Shown here: positions 22,427 to 30,584 of the stretch, piece by piece
Layout: every line of letters starts with the position of its first letter
How positions within the stretch are numbered: position 1 is the first letter of the stretch
NCBI GenBank assembly: GCA_016927275.1
Contig: JAFGMW010000037.1
Span: 1-32,737 of the forward strand
Length of the DNA stretch: 32,737 nucleotides
Reading direction: 5' to 3'
Origin: Pseudomonadota bacterium
GTDB lineage: Bacteria; UBA10199; 2-02-FULL-44-16; JAAZCA01
The notes under the pieces: model-generated
The model's database searches: none
What the model was told of the DNA's origin: nothing
What the model saw: the letters and a program-made list of their open reading frames with translations, nothing else
Program-made: the position numbers and the translations under genes

Positions 22427-23104
22427 ATGAAGCTGATAAACATAAAGGGGATGACCCCCAAACAGGAGAGATCGTACCGGCTCTGCGTCGCGGGGCAGCG
22501 GATCGCCTTCGACAGGGAGGAGGCGATCGAGGCGCTGCAGGGGCAGATCGCCTCGGTGGAGCCGGAGTCGAAGGTCCTCGGCAGGGGGCTGGCGGTGCCG
22601 GAGCTCGGGCGCATAGACCTCGTCGCGGTGGACGGCGAGGGCAGGCTCCTCGCCGCCTCGGTCTGCGACGAGCTCACGCCCGAGGACGTGGCCCTGGCCA
22701 TCATGCGGTGCAAGTGGGCCACCGACAACATCGATATGCTCCAGCACATCTACTCCCGCCGCTTCAGGGCCGGCGACGCCAGGGCCTGGGTGCTGGCCCG
22801 CTCGATAGCGCCCTCGGCCGCGGCCATCACGGCCCGGATGGGGACGCCGCTTGAGATATTCACCATGGAGATGCTCGATCTGGCCGGCGATGCGTGGATG
22901 GTGCTCAGAAGGCATGCGGGCGGGGTCTCGGCCCCGGCCGCGCCGGCGGCGGAGCCGTGCGTCGCGGAGGAGGGGCCGGCCGCGGGAAGGGGCGTCGTGG
23001 GGATCAGGTCCGTGCTGACCCGCGAGGAGATCGACGACTTCTTCGCCCCGGCAGGGGACGGGGAGGAGATAACAAACAGCGGTTCCGTGTTCAGGGACCT
23101 CTAG
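22427..23104 (+). CDS. unknown protein with NucS/PD-(D/E)XK-like core, between two ATPases
   Basis: 225 residues, no certain family. Residues about 58-110 (LGRIDLVAVDGEGRLLAASVCDELTPEDVALAIMRCKWATDNIDML) follow the layout of NucS/RecB-type endonuclease cores (GxIDLLAxDxxGxxVVIELK), but the catalytic ExK strand reads SVC, so it is probably inactive and used for binding. A linker rich in Ala, Pro and Glu follows, then a short conserved-looking peptide SVLTREEIDDFFAP near 199-212 that resembles the LSQEEIDALL motif at the FliM N-terminus. It begins 6 bases after the MinD-like gene and ends 11 before the ParA gene, so it should work with them. Function unknown. Confidence 0.7.
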   Translation: MKLINIKGMTPKQERSYRLCVAGQRIAFDREEAIEALQGQIASVEPESKVLGRGLAVPELGRIDLVAVDGEGRLLAASVCDELTPEDVALAIMRCKWATDNIDMLQHIYSRRFRAGDARAWVLARSIAPSAAAITARMGTPLEIFTMEMLDLAGDAWMVLRRHAGGVSAPAAPAAEPCVAEEGPAAGRGVVGIRSVLTREEIDDFFAPAGDGEEITNSGSVFRDL

Positions 23105-23115
23105 GGGGAGGGCTC

Positions 23116-23943
23116 ATGTTCGTCATATCCGTGGCAAATCAGAAGGGCGGTTCGGGAAAGACGACCACTGCCGTCAACCTCGCGGCATGCCTCGCGATGA
23201 AGGGGTGCCGCACGCTGCTGGTGGACCTGGACCCGCAGGCGCAGGCCTCGGCCTTTCTCCGGATCGAGGACCGCAGCCCGAAGGCCACGGTCTTCGACGG
23301 CATCCTGGAGACGCGGACGCAGGGCGTGAACGCCGACGACCTCTACGTCCCCATCACGCAGAGGCTCACGCTCATGCCCTCGGAGGGGATAACCGCCGAC
23401 GACGAGGCCAGGCTCGTGGCTCAGCCCAACCGGGAGAACCGGCTCAACGATCTGCTCGCCGGCGCGAAGGGGAAATACGACTTCGTGGTCGTCGACTGCC
23501 CGCCCACGCTCGGGATGCTCACCCGCAACGCCCTCATGGCCTCGAACGCCGTGCTGCTCACGGTTGAGACGAGCTTCCTCGCGCTCCACGGCATGGGCCG
23601 CATGCTCAACCTCGTGCAGGAGGTTCGAAACCACAAGGCGCTCAGGGTCTACGCGTTGGCCACGATGTTCGACGGCCGCACCTCTTTCTCCCGCGAGGTC
23701 CTCGAGGACATGCGCGGCTTCTTCGAGGAGATGATGCTCGACACGGTGATCCGCCAGAACGTGCGCCTCAAGGAGGCAGCGAGCCACGGCGAGCCCATAT
23801 TCACCTACTCGCGCAGCTCGCGCGGCGCCGAGGACTACAGGGCGATGACCGACGAGCTGCTCGGAAGGATCATCACCGACATAGAGGATTTCAAGAGCCT
23901 GGTGCCCGAGTACGGCCCCGACAACTCGGCCACTGACCACTGA
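23116..23943 (+). CDS. ParA/Soj-type ATPase
   Basis: 275 residues with the classic ParA layout: VANQKGGSGKTTTAVNLAA (deviant Walker A with the signature lysine, 6-24), LLVDLDPQAQAS (A' motif), VVVDCPPTLGMLTRNALMAS (Walker B) and TVETSFLALHGM. The C-terminus (AASHGEPIFTYSRSSRGAEDY) has the usual ParA ending. No ParB or parS-like gene is adjacent, so it is probably an orphan ParA that positions a cargo protein, perhaps the nuclease-like neighbour (inference). GGGGGAGGG precedes the ATG at 23116; a longer frame from 22894 overlaps the upstream gene and is rejected. The last residues (SATDH) and the TGA stop lie inside a heptanucleotide repeat. Confidence 0.93.
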   Translation: MFVISVANQKGGSGKTTTAVNLAACLAMKGCRTLLVDLDPQAQASAFLRIEDRSPKATVFDGILETRTQGVNADDLYVPITQRLTLMPSEGITADDEARLVAQPNRENRLNDLLAGAKGKYDFVVVDCPPTLGMLTRNALMASNAVLLTVETSFLALHGMGRMLNLVQEVRNHKALRVYALATMFDGRTSFSREVLEDMRGFFEEMMLDTVIRQNVRLKEAASHGEPIFTYSRSSRGAEDYRAMTDELLGRIITDIEDFKSLVPEYGPDNSATDH

Positions 23944-23978
23944 CCACAGATCACAGATCACTGATCACTGATCACTAA
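23930..23978. repeat. heptanucleotide repeat across the ParA stop codon
   Basis: Seven 7-base units: CCACTGA, CCACTGA, CCACAGA, TCACAGA, TCACTGA, TCACTGA, TCACTAA. The second unit contains the ParA stop (23941-23943). The array ends 18 bases before the next gene and leaves its GGAGGAG ribosome-binding site intact. Confidence 0.9.
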
Positions 23979-23996
23979 CAGAGGAGGAGACAGGAT

Positions 23997-24263
23997 ATGG
24001 TTCTCGAGAGGGTGACATCCAAGTTCACGCGGAGGAAGATATCGAAGTGCGGCGAGGTGCCGCTCCGGCGCAACGACGCCGCTGCGCTGAGAAAGGACCT
24101 CGACGCATGGCTCACGGACAGGACCTGCTGGAACCACGAGGACTGGACGAACCTGCTGGGTGATCTGCGCCAGAAGGGCTACAGCGACCTGATAGACACG
24201 CCCAAGGGCCAGGAGCTCATCGGGCTGTACCTCGAGAACAACAAAAAGACCGCCAGCTGCTGA
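23997..24263 (+). CDS. small charged protein at the end of the ATPase operon
   Basis: 88 residues, not recognised. Basic N-terminus (TSKFTRRKISK), then a helical, tryptophan-containing core (DLDAWLTDRTCWNHEDWTNLL) with YSDLIDTPKGQELIGLYLENNKK. No signal peptide or membrane helix. A strong GGAGGAG precedes the ATG, and it follows the ParA gene by 53 bases of mostly heptad repeat, so it is likely the fourth member of the operon. Its TGA abuts the glycogen phosphorylase stop in TGATCA. It could be a partner or regulator of one of the ATPases; that is a guess from position. Confidence 0.7.
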   Translation: MVLERVTSKFTRRKISKCGEVPLRRNDAAALRKDLDAWLTDRTCWNHEDWTNLLGDLRQKGYSDLIDTPKGQELIGLYLENNKKTASC

Positions 24264-26738
24264 TCAGTACTCCTCGGGATTCGTGCCCCAGACCTTCGAG
24301 GAGTACTCCGCCACAGTGCGATCGCTCGAGAAGCGGCCCATCCTCGCTGCGGTGAGGATGGCCCGCTTCGTCCATTCGCGCTTGTCGTTGAAGAGCTTTG
24401 CCGCCTCCCGCTGCTTCTCGGCGTAGGAGCCGAAGTCGGCGAGCACGAAGAAGCGGTCGCCCCCGCGCAGGAGCGAATCCACGATCGGCTGGAATATGCC
24501 CGGCTCGCGCCAGTTGAAGTGGTCCTCGGCGATCATCTGCACCGCCCTGCGCAGGCGCTCGTCCTTCTCGAGGCAGCTCATGGGGAAGTATCCCTGGCGC
24601 CTCTGCTGCTCTATCTCCTCCTCGGTGTAGCCGAAGACGAAGAGGTTCTCGCGGCCCACGGTCTCGGCGATCTCGATGTTCGCGCCGTCCATGGTCCCTA
24701 TGGTCAGCGCGCCGTTGAGCGCGAGCTTCATGTTGCCGGTGCCGGAGGCCTCGGTGCCCGCGGTCGATATCTGCTCGGAGAGGTCGGCGGCCGGGATGAT
24801 CCTCTCAGCCAGCGACACCGAGTAGTTCCTGAGGAAAACGACCTTGAGCACGTCCTTCGTCGCCGGGTCCAGGTTGATCGTGCCGGCCACCGAGTTTATG
24901 AGCTTTATGATGAGCTTGGCCATCCTGTAGCCCGGGGCCGCCTTGCCCGCGAAGATCACGGTCCTGGGCGTGAACTCCGCGTTCGGGTTGTCCTTGATCT
25001 CGTTGTAGAGCGCGATCGCGTGCAGGATGTTGAGCAGCTGCCTCTTGTACTCGTGTATCCTCTTTATCTGCACGTCGAACATGGAGTTCACGTCCACGTC
25101 GATCCCCATCGTGTCGCCTATGTACTGCGCCAGCGAGTTCTTGTTGGACCACTTCGCGCTCTGCCACGCCTCGGAGAACTCCTCGTCCGACGCGAAATCC
25201 TCCAGCCTCCTGAGCTCGTTGAGGTCCAGCGCCCAGCCGTCGCCGATGCGCGAATCTATCACCTCGGAGAGGATCGGGTTGGCCTTCTGCAGCCAGCGGC
25301 GCTGCGTGATTCCGTTTGTGATGTTGATGAACTTGTTGGGATAGAACTCGTTGAAGTCGGGGAAGATGCGCTCCTTCAGTATCCTCGTGTGCAGCTCCGC
25401 CACGCCGTTGACCGCGAAGCTGCCCACTATGGCCAGGTTGGCCATCCTCACCCTCTTCTCCGCGCCCTCCTCGATGATCGACATCCTGCGCAGCCTGTCC
25501 ACGTCGCCCGGGTAGACCTTGCCCACCTCGTCCATGAACCGGCGATTGATCTCGTAGACGATGTCCATGTGCCTGGGGAGCAGCGACTGCATGATGGACA
25601 CCGGCCATCTCTCGAGCGCCTCGGCCATGATGGTGTGGTTGGTGTACGCGAACGTGCGGCGCACGATGTCCCATGACAGCTCCCAGGGCATCCGCTCCTC
25701 GTCGAGCAGTATCCTCATGAGCTCCGCGATGGCTATCGACGGGTGCGTGTCGTTGAGCTGGATCGCGATCTTCTCGTGGAAGTCGGAGAGGTCCTTGTGC
25801 TGCCGCTTGTGGATCCTGATTATGTCCTGCAGCGTGGCCGAGACGAAGAAGTACTGCTGCTTGAGGCGGAGCACCTTGCCCGAGTAGTTGTCGTCGTTCG
25901 GGTAGAGGAACTTGGAGATCGCCTCCTGGCCGCTCTTGCGCCGCACCGCCTGCAGGTAGTCGCCGGTCTGGAAGAGGGTGAAGTCCACGTCCTGGGTGGA
26001 CTTGGCCTGCCACAGCCGCAGGTTGTTCACCACGTTGTTGCCGTAGCCGGGCACCGGTATGTCGTACGCGACCGCCATCACGTCGTCGGTGTCGACCCAG
26101 GTGTGTATGGTCTCGCCGGAGCGGAGATGGGCCTTCTGGACGTTGCCGCCGAATCGTATCCTGTAGGTGAGCTCGGGGCGGATCACCTCCCACGGGTTGC
26201 GGTAGGTGAGCCAGTTGTCCGGCACCTCGACCTGATAGCCGTTCTCGATCTTCTGATCGAAGATGCCGTACTCGTAGCGCAGGCCGTAGGCGTATGCGGG
26301 CAGCCTCTGCGTGGCCATGGAGTCGAGGAAGCACGCGGCGAGCCTTCCCAGGCCGCCGTTGCCGAGCCCCATGTCGTGCTCGATCTCGCGGATCTCGTCG
26401 AGCTTGTAGCCCAGGTCGTCGAGTATCTGGGCGCACTCCTCGTAGTACCGCAGGTTGTTGAGCGCGTTGCCGAGCAGGCGGCCCATGAGGTACTCGAGCG
26501 AGAGGTAGTAGACGCGCTTGGCGTCGTGCTCGCGATATTGCCGCTGCGTGCGCAGCCAGCGGCGGATCAGCCTGTCGCGGATCGACATGGCCAGCGCGTT
26601 GTAGGCGTCCTCCTTGGTGACCGTGCTCTTGTCCTTGACCAGCGACAGCTCGATGTGCTCGGCGAACTGGTTGGCCAGCGAGTAGGTGTCCGCGGTCTTG
26701 TGGTCCGTGAAGAAGACTGTGTAGTCCGGTTTGCTCAT
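24264..26738 (-). CDS. glgP: glycogen/alpha-glucan phosphorylase
   Basis: Releases glucose 1-phosphate from glycogen or maltodextrins using pyridoxal phosphate. 824 residues, standard for the family. Seen: LEYLMGRLLGNALNNL and the LGNGGLGRLAACFLDSMAT signature, QLNDTHPSIAIAELMR, FTNHT-like YTNHTIMAEALE, and the PLP site EASGTGNMKLALNGA with the Schiff-base lysine K671, then GTMDGANIEI. The start ATG has no Shine-Dalgarno; a weak GTGACA with TAATCT 17 bases on ends only about 8 bases before the ATG, so a leaderless or very short leader transcript is possible. It lies 46 bases after the M32 carboxypeptidase gene and may be co-transcribed. No other glycogen gene is in the window. Confidence 0.97.
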   Translation of the reverse strand: MSKPDYTVFFTDHKTADTYSLANQFAEHIELSLVKDKSTVTKEDAYNALAMSIRDRLIRRWLRTQRQYREHDAKRVYYLSLEYLMGRLLGNALNNLRYYEECAQILDDLGYKLDEIREIEHDMGLGNGGLGRLAACFLDSMATQRLPAYAYGLRYEYGIFDQKIENGYQVEVPDNWLTYRNPWEVIRPELTYRIRFGGNVQKAHLRSGETIHTWVDTDDVMAVAYDIPVPGYGNNVVNNLRLWQAKSTQDVDFTLFQTGDYLQAVRRKSGQEAISKFLYPNDDNYSGKVLRLKQQYFFVSATLQDIIRIHKRQHKDLSDFHEKIAIQLNDTHPSIAIAELMRILLDEERMPWELSWDIVRRTFAYTNHTIMAEALERWPVSIMQSLLPRHMDIVYEINRRFMDEVGKVYPGDVDRLRRMSIIEEGAEKRVRMANLAIVGSFAVNGVAELHTRILKERIFPDFNEFYPNKFINITNGITQRRWLQKANPILSEVIDSRIGDGWALDLNELRRLEDFASDEEFSEAWQSAKWSNKNSLAQYIGDTMGIDVDVNSMFDVQIKRIHEYKRQLLNILHAIALYNEIKDNPNAEFTPRTVIFAGKAAPGYRMAKLIIKLINSVAGTINLDPATKDVLKVVFLRNYSVSLAERIIPAADLSEQISTAGTEASGTGNMKLALNGALTIGTMDGANIEIAETVGRENLFVFGYTEEEIEQQRRQGYFPMSCLEKDERLRRAVQMIAEDHFNWREPGIFQPIVDSLLRGGDRFFVLADFGSYAEKQREAAKLFNDKREWTKRAILTAARMGRFSSDRTVAEYSSKVWGTNPEEY

Positions 26739-26784
26739 GGCACGAAAGATTACAACATATGCGGGGCGCTGTCACCCCCCACGC

Positions 26785-28296
26785 TCACGCACCTCTGTCC
26801 ATGCCGTAGATCGAGCCGTACTTCGACTCTACGTAATCCAGGAAGTGCCGCTGGTCGAGCGGCTCGCCCGTGGCCCTCTCGAGGAGCTCCGAGGTCCGGT
26901 AGCGCCTGCCGTGCCGGTGGATCCTTTCCCTCAGCCAGCCGAGGATCGGCTCGAGTCTCCCGCGGGCGATCATCGCCTCGGCGCGCGGGATGTCTCGGCG
27001 CATCCGCGCCCAGAGCTGGGCCGCTGCGAGGTTGCCGATGAGGTAGGTGGGGAAGTATCCGATGAGCCCGTCGGACCAGTGCGTGTCCTGCAGCACCCCC
27101 TGCGCGTCGTCTCCGGGCGTTATGCCGAGCAGGCTCGCCATTCCCTCGTTCCAGAGCCCCGGCAGATCGTCCACCCCGATCTCGCCCGCGATGAGGTCCT
27201 TCTCGAGACCGTAACGCAGGACTATGTGGAGGTTGTAGGTGACCTCGTCCGACTCCACGCGGATCGGCGTCGACTTCACCCGGCACAGCGCCCTGTAAAA
27301 CTCCTCGGGAGATGCCTTCGCCATCTGCCTCGGGAACCGTTTGCGCAGCATCGGGACGATGAGCCTCGCGAACGGGAGGCTGCGTCCGACCACGTTCTCC
27401 CAGAACCGCGACTGCGACTCGTGGATGCCCAGCGACACCGCCTCGGCCAGCGGCGTGCCGAGATGCTTGGCCGGCAGCCCCTGCTCGTAGAGGGCGTGCC
27501 CCGATTCGTGGATCACGCCGTAGAGCGCCGCCGGGAGCCACCGCTCGTCGTATCGCGTGGTTATGCGAACGTCGGTGGGCGCGATCCCGCAGCAGAACGG
27601 GTGCACCGAGCGGTCCATGCGCGAGGCCTCGGCGTCCACCCCCAGCATCTCCATGACGTCGCGGCAGAGCGCCTCCTGCTCCCTCTCGGGGTAGCCCCTC
27701 TTGAGTATCGAGTTGTCCGGATGGTTTTTCGACGCCAGGAGCCGCTTCGCGATCGGCGCGAGCCCCTCCGCGAGCCCCCGGACGATCGGGTCGAGCTTCT
27801 CCACCGTCATGCCCGGTTCGTACTGGTCGAGCAGCGCGTCGTATGGGTGGCCCTTGTATCCCACGCACTCCGCCTCGCGCCTTATGAGGGCGACCACCTT
27901 CCTGAGCCACGGCGAGAACGCCTTGAAGTCGCGCGCCCTGCGGGCCTTGATCCAGGCCTGGTGGGCGAGCGTGGTCACGCGCGCCAGCTCCTGCACCAGC
28001 TCCCTGGGCACCTTGGCCGCCCGGGTGTGGTCGCGCAGCCACTCCCGCACGCAGACCCGCCGGTCCGGGCTGAGGCGCCCTGGCCTCCTCGCGAGCCCCT
28101 TGAGCAGCCTGCCGATCCTCTTGTCCACGATCTTGTCGTGGATCACCCCTGCGAGGGCTGCCGACTGCTCCGCCCGGGAGCCGGCCGCCTTCGGCGGCAT
28201 CATGGTCTCCTGGTCCCAGCCGAGGAGCCCGGCTGCCGAGCCGATCGCGGAGGCCTCCTTCATGTGCCGCTCTATCTCGAGGTAATCCCTGTTCAT
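26785..28296 (-). CDS. M32-family metallocarboxypeptidase
   Basis: 503 residues of the thermostable carboxypeptidase 1 (M32) family, cytoplasmic zinc or cobalt enzymes that remove C-terminal residues from peptides. Seen: WDQETMMPPKA near the N-terminus, the DxRxT signature DVRIT (242-246), the zinc site HESGH (H263, E264, H267) followed by ALYEQGLP, GIHESQSRFWENVVGRS, and the C-terminal HWSDGLIGYFPTYLIGNL (HWxxGxxGYFPTYxxGN), all family hallmarks. The ATG at 28296 fits the usual N-terminus; a start at 28332 would add 12 glycine-rich residues. It follows the OmpA-type lipoprotein gene by 64 bases that contain a heptanucleotide array. Confidence 0.96.
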   Translation of the reverse strand: MNRDYLEIERHMKEASAIGSAAGLLGWDQETMMPPKAAGSRAEQSAALAGVIHDKIVDKRIGRLLKGLARRPGRLSPDRRVCVREWLRDHTRAAKVPRELVQELARVTTLAHQAWIKARRARDFKAFSPWLRKVVALIRREAECVGYKGHPYDALLDQYEPGMTVEKLDPIVRGLAEGLAPIAKRLLASKNHPDNSILKRGYPEREQEALCRDVMEMLGVDAEASRMDRSVHPFCCGIAPTDVRITTRYDERWLPAALYGVIHESGHALYEQGLPAKHLGTPLAEAVSLGIHESQSRFWENVVGRSLPFARLIVPMLRKRFPRQMAKASPEEFYRALCRVKSTPIRVESDEVTYNLHIVLRYGLEKDLIAGEIGVDDLPGLWNEGMASLLGITPGDDAQGVLQDTHWSDGLIGYFPTYLIGNLAAAQLWARMRRDIPRAEAMIARGRLEPILGWLRERIHRHGRRYRTSELLERATGEPLDQRHFLDYVESKYGSIYGMDRGA

Positions 28297-28334
28297 CTCT
28301 TTGATCCCCCCGCCTTGGTTTCCCCCCGCCATTC

Positions 28335-28362
28335 CCGAGTCACGAGTTACGAGTCACGAGTC
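28335..28362. repeat. heptanucleotide repeat at the end of the OmpA-type lipoprotein gene
   Basis: Four 7-base units: CCGAGTC, ACGAGTT, ACGAGTC, ACGAGTC. On the minus strand the array starts at the TGA stop of the lipoprotein gene (stop codon 28363-28361) and continues toward the carboxypeptidase start. Confidence 0.85.
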
Positions 28363-28810
28363 ACGGCCTTGCCTTTATGATGTGTATCTCCACCCTGCGG
28401 TTCTTCGCCCTGTTCGCGGGGCTGTCGTTGGGCAGAAGCGGCTTCGTCCTCCCGTAGCCCACGGTCCTCATGCGGCCGGCGTCGATCCCGTTTTTGAGCA
28501 GGTAGTCGTAGACCGCCCGCGCCCGCCGCTCGGAGAGCTGCTGGTTGTAGAGGTCCGAGCCCACGATGTCGCAGTGGCCCTCGATCGACAGATCGAGCGA
28601 TCTGTTCTGTTTTGCGAGCTTTATGTCCTCGTCCAGCACCCTCTTGCCCTCGGGCTTGAGCGCTGCCCTGTCGAAGTCGAAGTGCACCGACCCGAGGGTC
28701 GTGACCTTCACGGTCTTGCCGCAGTCCTTGCATCGGGCCGCGCAGCCGGCGGCAGCTATCGCCGCCAGGGCGGCCAGCACCAATGCGCTGCACATGAGTC
28801 TCTTTGACAT
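28361..28810 (-). CDS. OmpA-family peptidoglycan-binding lipoprotein
   Basis: 149 residues. A lipoprotein signal peptide with an AAGC lipobox (acylated C23) is followed by a short CKDC-containing stretch and an OmpA C-terminal-like domain from about 42 to 145: VHFDFDRAALKPEG, IEGHCDIVGSDLYNQQLSERRARAVYDYL, GYGRTKPL and NRRVEIHI. It resembles Pal but is a second, divergent copy without the Pal-type DERG motif (DIVG here). It would tie the outer membrane to the wall. GAGGAGG lies about 8 bases before the ATG. The two cysteines after the lipidated one (C27 and C30) are unusual for the family and could form a disulphide. The last few residues border a heptad repeat. Confidence 0.9.
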   Translation of the reverse strand: MSKRLMCSALVLAALAAIAAAGCAARCKDCGKTVKVTTLGSVHFDFDRAALKPEGKRVLDEDIKLAKQNRSLDLSIEGHCDIVGSDLYNQQLSERRARAVYDYLLKNGIDAGRMRTVGYGRTKPLLPNDSPANRAKNRRVEIHIIKARP

Positions 28811-28850
28811 GACGATATCCTCCTCTTTGCCCCTTGCTAGAGCCTCGCGA

Positions 28851-28896
28851 CCCCCAAATCAAGGGCAAAAATCCCTGAATTGCCTTGATTTCGGGG
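28851..28896. repeat. inverted repeat between two divergent genes
   Basis: Arms of 14 bases (28851-28864 and 28883-28896) pair except at one position. They contain CCCC, AAATCAAGG and the complement, around an 18-base loop. It lies between the divergent starts of the OmpA-type lipoprotein and M49-like genes, so it is not a terminator; a two-sided operator or promoter structure is possible. Confidence 0.55.
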
Positions 28897-28933
28897 TTTC
28901 CCTGGTGCATCTCGCTTCAGAGCGGAGGTCGCA

Positions 28934-30580
28934 ATGAAGAGAGAGTTGCTGTGCTTTGCCGCCCTCGCGGCCCTTCTGGCCGGCCAGGCGCAGGCATCCG
29001 CGGAGGGTGACATGACAATCAAGCGACAGCTGGCGAAGTTCGCGCCCGTGAAGATCGAGGTGGAGGGGGGTCTCCTCGATGCGAGACAGAAAAAGCTTGT
29101 GGCCGAGCTGGTGAAGGCGGCGCGATTCATGGACGAGATCTTCCTGCGCCAGGTCTACTCGGGCAACGCGAAGCTCCGCGAGCGCCTCGAGGCGCGGGCC
29201 GCGAGGAGCCCCGAGATCTACGAGTACTTCCTCGTCAACTACGGCCCCTTCGACAGGTTGGACCACGACCGTCCGTTCGTGGCCGGGGTGGGAGTCAAGC
29301 CCGCGGGCGCGAACTACTATCCCGAGGACATGACGAAGAGGGAGTTCGCCTCCTGGATCAAAAAGCGCCCCGCGGACCGCGAGCCGTTCGAGAGCAACTT
29401 CACCGCCGTCAGGCGCAGCGGACAGTCGCTCGTCGCGGTGCCCTACTCCGAGGAGTACCGGGAGTTTTTGGTCCCCGCGGCCGCGAGCCTCCGAAAGGCG
29501 TCGAGGCTCGCCTCCAATGCCTCGCTGAAGAGGTATCTCGCCGGCCGGGCCGACGCGTTCTTCTCCAACGACTACTTCCCGAGCGACGTGGACTGGGTGC
29601 GCATGAAGGGCCACGACATCGAGGTGGCCATCGGCCCCTACGAGGTCTACGAGGACCGCCTCTTCGGATACAAGGCCGCCTTCGAGGCGTTCGTCACCCG
29701 CGTGGACCCGAAGGAGAGCAGGCGGCTGGCGAAGGTCGTCCGCTACCTCGACGAGCTGGAGGCGAACCTCCCCATAGAGGACCGCCACAAGGGCAGGGGC
29801 CGCAGCCTCTCCTCGCCGATCGTCGTGGCGCAGCTCATCTACTCCGCGGGCGACACCAGGGCGGGCGTGCAGACGCTGGCATTCAACCTCCCGAACGACG
29901 AGCGCGTGCGCAGGCAGGAGGGCTCGAAGAAGGTGATGCTCAAGAACGTGCAGAGGGCCAAGTACGAAAAGATCCTGCTCCCGATAGCCGGGCGCGTGAT
30001 GAGCGGCCGGGACGCGGCGGGCGTGGACTTCGAGGCGTTCTTCGCGCACACCCTCCTGCACGAGGTCTCGCACGGCATCGGCCCCGGCGAGATAGAGATC
30101 GCCGGGGAGAAGACCACTGTCAACAAGGCGCTCTCCGACCTCTACTCGCTGATCGAGGAGTGCAAGGCGGACACGCTAGGCCTCTACAACGCGATCTACC
30201 TCGCTGCAAAGGGGCTCTACCCCGAGGGGTTCATCGACTCGGTCTGGCCCACCTATCTCGCGGGGATCTTCCGCTCCGTGCGCTTCGGGATAGGCGAGGC
30301 CCACGGTGGCGCGAACGCCATGCAGTTCAACTACCTCGTGTCGAAGGGGGCGATACGGCACGACAGAAGGAGCGGTCTCTTCTCCATCGACCGCTCGAAG
30401 ATCGAATCCGCGGTCCGGGACCTCGCCTCGGAGCTCCTCGTCATCGAGGCCACCGGCGATTACGCGGCAGCGAAGAAGTTCGTGGACAGGCACCGGCGCA
30501 TGCCCGCCGAAATGAGGGCTGCGATAGCCCGGCTGTCCGACGTGCCGGTCGACATCCGTCCCCGCTACGCCTTCGACTGA
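28934..30580 (+). CDS. exported M49-like (dipeptidyl-peptidase III-related) zinc peptidase
   Basis: 548 residues with a signal peptide (1 to about 21, ending AQASA). Segments typical of the M49/MutT-associated peptidase family are present: GPYEVYEDRLFGYKAAFEAFV, AFNLPNDERVR, GSKKVMLKNVQ, then HEVSHGIGPG (H376, E377, H380) and EECKADTLGLYN (E408, E409) as the zinc ligands. The zinc motif is HExxH rather than the HExxGH of eukaryotic DPP III, as in other bacterial relatives. It should cleave short peptides in the periplasm. GGAGG lies 6 bases before the ATG. It diverges from the OmpA-type lipoprotein gene and is followed by a degenerate heptad array. Confidence 0.88.
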   Translation: MKRELLCFAALAALLAGQAQASAEGDMTIKRQLAKFAPVKIEVEGGLLDARQKKLVAELVKAARFMDEIFLRQVYSGNAKLRERLEARAARSPEIYEYFLVNYGPFDRLDHDRPFVAGVGVKPAGANYYPEDMTKREFASWIKKRPADREPFESNFTAVRRSGQSLVAVPYSEEYREFLVPAAASLRKASRLASNASLKRYLAGRADAFFSNDYFPSDVDWVRMKGHDIEVAIGPYEVYEDRLFGYKAAFEAFVTRVDPKESRRLAKVVRYLDELEANLPIEDRHKGRGRSLSSPIVVAQLIYSAGDTRAGVQTLAFNLPNDERVRRQEGSKKVMLKNVQRAKYEKILLPIAGRVMSGRDAAGVDFEAFFAHTLLHEVSHGIGPGEIEIAGEKTTVNKALSDLYSLIEECKADTLGLYNAIYLAAKGLYPEGFIDSVWPTYLAGIFRSVRFGIGEAHGGANAMQFNYLVSKGAIRHDRRSGLFSIDRSKIESAVRDLASELLVIEATGDYAAAKKFVDRHRRMPAEMRAAIARLSDVPVDIRPRYAFD

Positions 30581-30584
30581 CCTC

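Noticed and set aside
21398-22915. 505-codon minus-strand frame opposite the MinD-like gene
   Set aside because: Overlaps strong plus-strand genes completely; translation is His/Arg/Val-rich without domain signatures.
23930-23978. CRISPR-like array
   Set aside because: Contiguous 7-base units with no spacers and no cas genes; it is a plain tandem repeat.
24805-26775. 656-codon second frame on the minus strand within glycogen phosphorylase
   Set aside because: Same strand as glgP but in another frame; the glgP frame carries all family motifs and this one has none.
26739-26784. leaderless promoter for glgP
   Set aside because: GTGACA/TAATCT at 17-base spacing is weak, and co-transcription from the upstream M32 gene is as likely; noted in the gene entry but not called as a feature.
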